The position numbers and the translations under genes were made by a program. Positions 45,079-51,586 of a DNA stretch of 64,000 nucleotides are shown here, piece by piece. The notes under the pieces were generated by a model that was not told the DNA's origin, searched no databases, and saw only the letters and a program-made list of their open reading frames with translations. The stretch comes from Halorubrum xinjiangense (GTDB taxonomy: Archaea; Halobacteriota; Halobacteria; Halobacteriales; Haloferacaceae), in assembly GCF_900102375.1 (NCBI RefSeq), contig NZ_FNBO01000003.1, forward strand, positions 1 to 64,000, given 5' to 3'. Numbering within the stretch: position 1 is the first letter of the stretch; the number at the start of each line of letters is the position of its first letter.

Positions 45079-46008
45079 ATGCACGTCCTGAACCTCGTCA
45101 CGAACTCGCAGGCCCCGTTCTTCGAGCAGCAGGTCGCCGCCGTATGTGACAGGGGCGTGTCGACGACGACCGTCGCGGTCGCCGGCGACCGCCGCACCAC
45201 CGACGAGGAGACGAGCGGCCGATCCGTCCTCGACTACGGCCGGTTCTACGCGCGCGTCCTCCGGCGCGCGACCGAGTCGTACGACCTCGTCCACGCCAAC
45301 TACGGGCTGACGGCGCCGATGGCGCTCGCGCAGCCGCGACGGCCGGTCGTCCTCTCCTTTTGGGGGTCCGACCTGCTCGGGAACGTCGGGCGACTCAGCC
45401 GGTGGTGCGCGCGCCGCGCGGACGCCGTCATCGTGATGAGCCGAGCGATGGCGGACGAGGTCGGGACCGACTGCCACGTGATCCCGCACGGCGTGGACCT
45501 CGACCTGTTCCGGCCGATTCCGCGGCGGGACGCCCGCGAGGCGGTCGGCTGGGAGCGGGACGGCAGGCAGGTGCTGTTCCCGTACGCGGCGAAGCGGGAG
45601 ATGAAGGACTACCCGCGGGCGGAGCGCGTCGTCGAGGCCGTCCGCGCCCGGACCGACGAGCCGGTGGCGCTCCGGACGCTCCACGGCGTGCCCCACGCCC
45701 GGATGCCGCTGTACCTGAACGCGGCCGACGCCCTCCTCCTGACCTCGAAGAGTGAGGGGTCGCCGAACTCGGTCAAGGAGGCGATGGCCTGTAACCTCCC
45801 GGTGGTCGCCACCGACGTCGGCGACGTCGCGGAGCGGCTGGCCGGGGTCGACGCGTCGCACGTCTGCCGGAGCGACGAGGAACTCCGCGACGGCCTGATT
45901 GACGTCCTCGAACGCGGCGAGCCCTCGACCGGCCGGGCCGCCGTCGAGTCGCTCGGACTCGAGCGTATGGGCGAGCGGATTCGTGACGTGTACGAGTCGG
46001 TTATCTGA
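45079..46008 (+). CDS. GT4-family glycosyltransferase
   Basis: 309 residues with a GT-B fold. The C-terminal nucleotide-sugar half contains ADALLLTSKSEGSPNSVKEA MACN (the EX7E-type motif with E at both ends), while the N-terminal half has YDLVHANYGLTAPMALAQPR and VIPHGVDLDLFRP. ATG at 45079 fits the family start MHVLNLVTNSQAPFFEQQV. Donor unknown. It stands alone between the divergent sulfatase and the membrane protein. Confidence 0.9.
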   Translation: MHVLNLVTNSQAPFFEQQVAAVCDRGVSTTTVAVAGDRRTTDEETSGRSVLDYGRFYARVLRRATESYDLVHANYGLTAPMALAQPRRPVVLSFWGSDLLGNVGRLSRWCARRADAVIVMSRAMADEVGTDCHVIPHGVDLDLFRPIPRRDAREAVGWERDGRQVLFPYAAKREMKDYPRAERVVEAVRARTDEPVALRTLHGVPHARMPLYLNAADALLLTSKSEGSPNSVKEAMACNLPVVATDVGDVAERLAGVDASHVCRSDEELRDGLIDVLERGEPSTGRAAVESLGLERMGERIRDVYESVI

Positions 46009-46251
46009 AGCGTTTCGACCCCGTGAGGCACCGAATCGAGGGAGTTCTGCCGGCCAGAAGCTCTCGGCCGGTTCGACCCGTTAGGGCGGCCATAACAATA
46101 CCGAGTTCGTTGCTACTCGAGGCAAGCACAACGCGCTGCGACGAACCATGAACGAACGACGCTCCAGTCGAGCCGCAGTGTATCGCCTCCGATCCGACCG
46201 CCCCTCGCTCGACCGCCCTCCGGCCGGCGCGAGACCGGCGGGGCGGGACAG
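46009..46251. other. Leader region of the 46252 operon
   Basis: Contains ATAACAATAC (46092-46101), then 150 nt to the ATG. I see no small gene or stable RNA in between. A GCCGCAGTG..CGGCCGGCGC region is GC-rich and could fold weakly. Confidence 0.4.
46092..46101 (+). promoter_or_regulatory. ATAACAATAC motif before the GT39-like operon
   Basis: Exact ten-base copy, 150 nt before the ATG at 46252 and directed toward it. Confidence 0.6.
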
Positions 46252-48216
46252 ATGAGCGGAGAACACGCCTTCAGGGGCTTGCTCTCGCTCGACCGCCCGG
46301 ACGTGGCCGTCGCGCGGCTCGGCGTCGTCGCCTGCCTGCTCCTGCTCGGGCTCCGGCTGCTGACGTCACAGCCGCTGCTCGTGATCATCCCGGTCGCCGG
46401 CGGCGCCGGCTGCCTCCTCTACCTCGGCGCTCGGCGCCGGCGGTCCGCCGCCTTCGAGTACCCGACGATCCCCCGGAGCGCGGCCGGCTACCTACCCGCG
46501 GGCGTGTTCGCGGGGCTGGCTGGCCTCGTCGTGTTGCTCCGCCTCTCGGGGACCCGCACGCTCCCGATATACCTCCTGACGGGGGCAATCGGGGCGGCCG
46601 TCCTCGGGCAGGCGCTGTTCACGCCCGACGACGAGCTGGCGCCCGGCCTGGTGGTGACGCAGATCGTCGTCGCCGCCGTCGTGATCCGGTTCTCGGTGCT
46701 TTTCGCGACACCCGGGTTCATCGGCGTCGACGTCTGGACGCACGTCCCGGACTTCGTCGCGGGCATCGTCGAGGCAGAGTCGCTGTCCGCCATCGCCGAG
46801 AGCAAGTACAGCATGGCGCCGTTCTACCACGCGATCGGCGCCGCCGGGGCGCTCGTCCTCGGGTCGGCGCGCGTGGGGACGTACCTCACAGTCGGGCTGC
46901 TCGTGCCGCTGTCGGCGCTGTTCGTCTACGCCGCCGGGAGCCTGATCCTCCCGGTCCGGTGGGCGCTGGCCGCGACCGCGCTGTACGCGTTCGCGGACCA
47001 GTTCGTCAGGTGGGGGCTCCACGTCATCCCGACGAGCCTCGGCCTCGTCTTCTTCCTCGGGGCGCTGTACGCGCTCACGGCGCTGCTCGTCACCGACGAC
47101 CTCCGGGCCGGCGGGCTCCTCGCCGCGTTCAGCCTCGCGACCGTGTTCACCCACCAGGTGTCGACGGCGGTCGTCCTCGTGCTGCTCGGCGCCGCGGCCG
47201 CGTCGGTCCTCGCGATTCGGGTGTTCGGCGGGCCGCTCGACGGTCCCCCGGCCGCGACCGCGGTGACGGTCGTCGGGACCTTCCTCGCCACGCTCGTCGT
47301 GACCGTCGTCTCGTGGGTGAACACGCCGTGGTACGGCGACGACCCGTTCCTCTGGCAGATCCTCGACACGCTCGCCGCGACGCTGGTCGGCGAGGCCGGC
47401 TTCCTCAACCTCGCCGGCGGGTCCGGGGGCGGTGCCGGCGCCGCGGAGGCGGCGGGACCGCTCGCCGGCGTCGTGCCGTACGTCGAGTGGTTCGGCTTCG
47501 CCGTGCTGCTCGGGGCGGCGATCGTCGGCGGGCTGGCGATGGCGCGCTCCGAGACGCCGCCCGCGGTCACGCTCAGCTACCTCGCGAGCGCGGCCGCGAT
47601 GTTCGTCGTCGTGTTCGGCTTCTCGATCTTCGGCGTCCGGACGATCATGCCCGGCCGGTGGATCGCGTTCATGTACGCGCCGTTCGCGATCGTCGCCGCG
47701 CTCGGGCTGTTCCACCTCTCGCAGCACGCGTCGCGGCGCGTGATACTCGTCGTGTTCGTCGTGGTCGCGCTCGGCTACCCCGCGACGATGGTCGTCGCCG
47801 AGAAGGCGACGCTCGACAGCCCGGCGTTCGACGACGAGTACCCGCGCTTCTCGTACACGGAGTCCGAGATCGCCGCGGTCGAGTCGATCAGCGCGGCGTA
47901 CCCGCCCGGAGAGGACCGGGCCGACATCCGGAGCGACCACCCGTACTACACCCTCCTCGAACGGTACGGCGGTTACAGCGGCGACCGGATCGCGGTCGAC
48001 GAGTCCGGGGCTGATTCCGCCCAGCCGTTCGTCTTCCGCGAGTACCAGACGACCGGTCCGGCGACGTTCGAGACCACGGCCGAACCGGCCGGGACGGTCC
48101 GGAGCCGGACGTTCGGCGCCGACCACGTCTGTTCCGGCGCCCGGAACCACGTGTACGCAAACGGCGACGTCACGCTGTGTACGGCCGCCGCCGCGGGACC
48201 GGGGGCGGACGCGTGA
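46252..48216 (+). CDS. Polytopic membrane protein, GT39-like
   Basis: 654 residues, with about 11-13 hydrophobic segments. FIGVDVWTHVPDFVAGIVEA lies in an exterior loop like the acidic motif of membrane glycosyltransferases of the PMT/GT39 type. The last 120 residues are soluble (SDHPYYTLLERYGGYSGDRI, SYTESEIAAVESI). The WWDYG motif of AglB is absent, so it is not the oligosaccharyltransferase. It could use a lipid-linked sugar donor. It overlaps the next gene by GTGA. Confidence 0.75.
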   Translation: MSGEHAFRGLLSLDRPDVAVARLGVVACLLLLGLRLLTSQPLLVIIPVAGGAGCLLYLGARRRRSAAFEYPTIPRSAAGYLPAGVFAGLAGLVVLLRLSGTRTLPIYLLTGAIGAAVLGQALFTPDDELAPGLVVTQIVVAAVVIRFSVLFATPGFIGVDVWTHVPDFVAGIVEAESLSAIAESKYSMAPFYHAIGAAGALVLGSARVGTYLTVGLLVPLSALFVYAAGSLILPVRWALAATALYAFADQFVRWGLHVIPTSLGLVFFLGALYALTALLVTDDLRAGGLLAAFSLATVFTHQVSTAVVLVLLGAAAASVLAIRVFGGPLDGPPAATAVTVVGTFLATLVVTVVSWVNTPWYGDDPFLWQILDTLAATLVGEAGFLNLAGGSGGGAGAAEAAGPLAGVVPYVEWFGFAVLLGAAIVGGLAMARSETPPAVTLSYLASAAAMFVVVFGFSIFGVRTIMPGRWIAFMYAPFAIVAALGLFHLSQHASRRVILVVFVVVALGYPATMVVAEKATLDSPAFDDEYPRFSYTESEIAAVESISAAYPPGEDRADIRSDHPYYTLLERYGGYSGDRIAVDESGADSAQPFVFREYQTTGPATFETTAEPAGTVRSRTFGADHVCSGARNHVYANGDVTLCTAAAAGPGADA

Positions 48217-49373
48217 CGCCCCCGAAACGCGGCTCCCGAGGCGAGTCCGCCGGCGTCGTCGGGGGGTGGGGCGACCTCGCGGTCGCGGCGGTCCTGACGG
48301 TGGCCGCGGCCGCCGTCCTCCTCTCCGCGGCTCCACCGCCGCCGCTCCGGTGGGGGTTCGGCGTCCCGTTCCTCCTCGTTTGGCCGGGGTACGCGGTGGT
48401 CTCCGCGCTGTATCCCGAGCGGCCGAGTGAGGAGAGCACCGCGGCCTCTGGGACGCATTTCGGGGGGAGAAATTCGGGGGGAACGTATTCGGAGACCGCG
48501 TCCCGCGCGGCGGCGCTCGCGAATCCGGGGTGGACGGCACGGGCCGCGCTCTCGCTCGCGTCGAGCGGCGTCGTGGTCGCGCTGGTCGTGATCGCGGCGA
48601 ACCGGGTGGCCGCCGTCCGCACCGGCCCCGTCGTCGTCGGCCTCCTCCTCGTCACGCTCGCGGGGCTCGGCGTCGCCGCGGGCCGTCGCCTCCTCGTCGC
48701 GCCAGAAGACCGGGCGGCGCCCGTCGGGGCGATGACCGGAGGCGTCGCGACGGTGCGGGAGGGCGGCAGCGGACCCGCCGGCGGACCGAGCGGCGGTCCC
48801 TTCACTCGCGGGACCGGCGGCGGGTCGGCCGCGACGAAGCGGCAGACCGTCGCGCTTGTCGTCGCCGCGGCCCTCTTGGTCGTGACCGTTGCGGTCGCCG
48901 GCGCGGTCCCGCCGCAGGGCGAGGGGTTCACCGAGGCGACCCTGCTCGCCGAGAACGAGAGCGGCGACCTCGTCGCGACCGACTACCCGACGACGTTCGT
49001 CGCGGGCGAGGGACACCCCCTGACGGTCGCGATCGAGAACAACGAACACCGGCCGGTCACCTACGAGGTGGTCGTCCTCGCACAGGACGTCGACGCGGAC
49101 GGCTCCGTAACGGCGCAGCGGCAGATCGACGAGTTCGACGTCGACACGGACCACGGCGAGCGCGAACTCGTCGAGCGACAGATCGCGCCGGAGACGACCG
49201 GGGAGGGCGTCCGCCTGCGCTTCCTGATTTATACCGACGGGGCGGACGGAGCCGACGGCGAAGGGAGCTCGGCGGCCAACGGGAGCGACACGGCGGACGC
49301 CGAGGTCGACCCCGAGGACGCGGACCAGGTGCTCCAGCTGTGGATCGACGTCGTCGACGAGCGCGACGAGTGA
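48213..49373 (+). CDS. DUF1616 membrane protein
   Basis: 386 residues from a GTG that overlaps the previous stop (48213-48216). Four hydrophobic segments are followed by an extracellular-type domain with HPLTVAIENNEHRPVTYEVV. PLRWGFGVPFLLVWPGYAVV is the DUF1616 opening. A Gly/Ser-rich linker occupies about 190-215. Members of this family frequently adjoin GT39-like genes in haloarchaeal glycan regions; the biochemical role is unknown. Confidence 0.82.
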   Translation: MTPPKRGSRGESAGVVGGWGDLAVAAVLTVAAAAVLLSAAPPPPLRWGFGVPFLLVWPGYAVVSALYPERPSEESTAASGTHFGGRNSGGTYSETASRAAALANPGWTARAALSLASSGVVVALVVIAANRVAAVRTGPVVVGLLLVTLAGLGVAAGRRLLVAPEDRAAPVGAMTGGVATVREGGSGPAGGPSGGPFTRGTGGGSAATKRQTVALVVAAALLVVTVAVAGAVPPQGEGFTEATLLAENESGDLVATDYPTTFVAGEGHPLTVAIENNEHRPVTYEVVVLAQDVDADGSVTAQRQIDEFDVDTDHGERELVERQIAPETTGEGVRLRFLIYTDGADGADGEGSSAANGSDTADAEVDPEDADQVLQLWIDVVDERDE

Positions 49374-49539
49374 GGCGGGAGGGGCTGTAAGTCCGGCTCG
49401 AACATCGTCGTCTCAGGCGTCCGCGACGATGCGGTGACCGCCGCCGAAATCTCGTCCGGTTGTTCCTGAAATCACCCACCTTGGGAACTGTGCTATGCCT
49501 CCCCGTCTAACGAGTAGCGTCCCGAGGCCGCTCGACCAG

Positions 49540-50079
49540 TCAGACGATCTCGTCGAGTAGCTCGAATCCGTCTTTAAATTGGACGCGGTCTTCGAAGCCG
49601 TTCGCTGTGAGCGCAGTGACGACGCCCTCCCCCGCATCTGTATCCGTCGTCACGACGGCGATGAACTCCACGTCACCGTCGCTCAGACGTTCAACGGCGA
49701 CGGCCCCGAGCGCGGTATCTGCTTTCTCGATTCGGTCCTCGTCGCGGTTCGAGGAGGCAGCGATGTACGAGCGGACACCGTCCATGACCCGTGACACCGT
49801 GCCGTCCGTGTAATCTGGTTCGTCGGCAACCGCCACCCATCCGGCGTCGATCGCGCTCCTGATCGGCGTCTGACCGGGCGTACTGCGGTCAGGTGCGCCG
49901 CCAAGTTCGTCGTAGACGCGCCGTGGGATCACGAACGTGATGTCGTTCCCGCGGGCGAATCGTTCGAGAGCGGTGTACTTGTTGTTCTGTTGGCGGCCGC
50001 ACGCGATGAACAGCCCGGAATCCGCGATCCACGTTACGGCACCGTCGGCGTCGTCGAACGGCAGGTCCTCGTCGGCCAT
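49540..50079 (-). CDS. PIN-domain-like toxin candidate
   Basis: 179 residues. WIADSGLFIACGRQQNNKY, VIPRRVYDELGG and ADTALGAVAVERLSDG give acidic residues in the order expected for PIN-type ribonucleases, with VVTTDTDAGEGVVTALTANG near the end. It starts 3 bp after the winged-helix gene upstream, so they form one unit. The residues of this active-site set differ slightly from VapC, so the toxin call is an inference from layout and pairing. Confidence 0.7.
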   Translation of the reverse strand: MADEDLPFDDADGAVTWIADSGLFIACGRQQNNKYTALERFARGNDITFVIPRRVYDELGGAPDRSTPGQTPIRSAIDAGWVAVADEPDYTDGTVSRVMDGVRSYIAASSNRDEDRIEKADTALGAVAVERLSDGDVEFIAVVTTDTDAGEGVVTALTANGFEDRVQFKDGFELLDEIV

Positions 50080-50082
50080 CCA

Positions 50083-50676
50083 TCAGTCCTCTGTCGCTGG
50101 AGGGTACTCGCGGGCGTCCCGAATGTCCTCGAAGTGCGGGTCCACCGACTCCATCTCGTGAACTACGTCCCGGAGCGCCTGTAGTACGGCGACGCCGAAC
50201 GCGTACTGAAGGTCCAGTTCACGAGCGGCAACGCGCTCCGACATGTTCCCGTTCGCGTATGGAACCGCGTAGGTGAGCGCGGCAGCGAGTTTGCCGAGCC
50301 CGTACTTCTCGACAAGGAGATCGAGATCTCGGTCGTGAGGGGAGCGACCGAACGCGTCGACGAGCGTCGGGGTGACCGTGTACTCGTCACCGTCGAGCGT
50401 CGCCGTGAGCGTGATCGGGACCGCCGAGTAGGTGTGCGTCTTCTGGTCGTCGTCCCGGGCCAGGACGCTGAGTTCGACGAGCGTGCCCGTATCCGAGTAC
50501 GCGGTCGTCCGTGGTATCTCCAACTCGTCGGTGATCTCGTCGATCGTCACTTCGCCTTCCCGAAGCACGAACGAGTACAGTCGCGCCAGCCGTGGCTCCT
50601 CGAGAAGCCGGGCGACCGACAGGAGACCACTGACCGCTCGCTCGGGGCCCGCTGTGGCCTTCGACATACAATACAT
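50083..50676 (-). CDS. Winged-helix antitoxin candidate (DUF7437-like)
   Basis: 197 residues from 50676, or 194 from the ATG at 50667. VARLLEEPRLARLYSFVLRE and TIDEITDELEIPRTTAYSDT form the winged helix. The second half (LVEKYGLGKLAAALTYAVPY) may contact the partner. It is followed after 3 bp by the PIN-like gene. The overlapping inverted repeat at 50669-50689 covers the start codon, as expected for autorepression. Confidence 0.75.
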   Translation of the reverse strand: MYCMSKATAGPERAVSGLLSVARLLEEPRLARLYSFVLREGEVTIDEITDELEIPRTTAYSDTGTLVELSVLARDDDQKTHTYSAVPITLTATLDGDEYTVTPTLVDAFGRSPHDRDLDLLVEKYGLGKLAAALTYAVPYANGNMSERVAARELDLQYAFGVAVLQALRDVVHEMESVDPHFEDIRDAREYPPATED

Positions 50677-50689
50677 AATTCGTGTATTG
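50669..50689. promoter_or_regulatory. Inverted repeat over the start of the winged-helix gene
   Basis: CAATAC (50669-50674) and GTATTG (50684-50689) form perfect arms around ATAATTCGT. GTTATTACT just beyond, at about 50690-50698 on the minus strand, is a probable TATA box. The placement would let a bound regulator block initiation. Confidence 0.6.
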
Positions 50690-50782
50690 AGTAATAACGG
50701 TTGGGGCGGCAGGCACCGAGTCCCTTCCTGCGGGACCGCGGTCCACGCTAGCCGGGGACCTACGGATCGGCTCCGGTGGACG

Positions 50783-51019
50783 TTTTCGCCGCAGCCGCTC
50801 TTTTATAAATAGACAACGCCGGATCGACGACGAACACCGCCAAAGCCCCAGCCGCTCGTTTATAAACAATCGACGACGGATCAGCGGTGAACACCTCCAA
50901 AGCCCCAGCCGCTCGCTTATAAATAGTTGCCTGCGTCTCGGCGGTGAACACCGCCAAAGCCCCAGCCGCTCACTTATAAATAATTGACTGCGTCTCGGCG
51001 CAGAACACCTCCAAAGCCC
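50783..51019. repeat. 57-bp direct repeats with TTATAA, copy 2 array
   Basis: CAAAGCCCCA at 50841, 50898, 50955 and 51012 is spaced exactly 57 bp. GCCGCTC at 50794 and 50851 carries the period one unit further left. Each unit has AGCCGCTC(G/A)(C/T)TTATAAA. The last unit merges into the left arm of the inverted repeat. 57 = 3 x 19, so a leftward frame gives the 19-residue repeat YKRAAGALEVFTADPSSIV; I treat this as a by-product of the period. Confidence 0.9.
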
Positions 51020-51484
51020 CAGCCGCGAGGACGGCGCACGCTCGTTGTCGCCCGAAAATCGGAGATTTTCGGGATGTCGTCAGAATCCTTTGGATTCTGA
51101 CTGCTAGCCAGAAATCTCTGATTTCTGGCGATGACGAGAGAGCTTTGCTCTCTCGAACCACGCGCTTCAGTCGCTCGCTTCGCTCGCTCCTTCCAGTGCT
51201 TACGTCGTCATCAGAACGCGAAGCGTTCTGATTGGCTCACGAGAGCTCCGCTCTCGTGAACGCCTGCGCCGTCCTCGCGGCTGCCCCTTTGAGTCCCGCC
51301 CCGCACAGCAACCGCAGCCTCACGCCTCCCCAGCCTCGTCGGGCGCGTCTTCGGGCTCCCTCCGGTCGCCCTCGTCGCGCCCGACTCCCTCGCGCGTGCT
51401 GACTCGCGGCCGCCGATGGCGGCCGCTCGCAGGCACGCAGGGAGGCGCGACGCGCCTCTTGCAGCCGGCGGCAGAGCCGCCGGC
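51020..51484. other. Structured repeat element, copy 2 (with string of 3-nt-loop hairpins)
   Basis: Left arm 51020-51038 (CAGCCGCGAGGACGGCGCA) pairs perfectly over 19 bp with 51265-51283. The enclosed loop holds five perfect 23-bp hairpins (10-bp stems, 3-nt loops) and one of 21 bp. A 60-bp block at 51281-51340 matches copy 1 at 58 of 60 positions. The 10-bp stem 51338-51347 / 51376-51385 and the 9-bp stem 51406-51426 (GAT loop) occupy the same places as in copy 1 but with different, still complementary bases. Two more hairpins lie at 51442-51458 and 51464-51484. Copy 1 is at 428-656. Confidence 0.8.
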
Positions 51485-51586
51485 GACGCCACCGCATTCA
51501 TTTATAAATGTACGTCGCCGCCGCTCCCGGCTTATTAAATAGCGTTCGAGCCGCGGTCGTCGTCGCCGAGCCCGACGGGGAGCGCG
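51485..51586. other. AT-rich tail of copy 2, before glmS stop
   Basis: CATTTATAAATG (51499-51510) is a perfect palindrome with a TATA core. TATTAAATAGCG (51533-51544) mirrors TATTTAAATATCG of copy 1 (700-712). In both copies this tail lies within 50 bp of the stop codon of a minus-strand gene. Confidence 0.55.

Noticed and set aside
46252-48216. AglB oligosaccharyltransferase
   Set aside because: Size and topology are close, but the WWDYG motif is absent.
46492-48540. A 682-residue minus-strand frame
   Set aside because: Antisense to the GT39-like gene and DUF1616 gene, full of Arg, Gly and Asp-rich low complexity.
50760-50957. Leftward ORF with 19-residue repeats
   Set aside because: A 57-bp period keeps any frame open. 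No start signal and a basic, low-complexity product; the repeat also continues into a non-coding arm.
50783-51019. CRISPR array
   Set aside because: The units are contiguous direct repeats with no unique spacers, and no cas genes are near.
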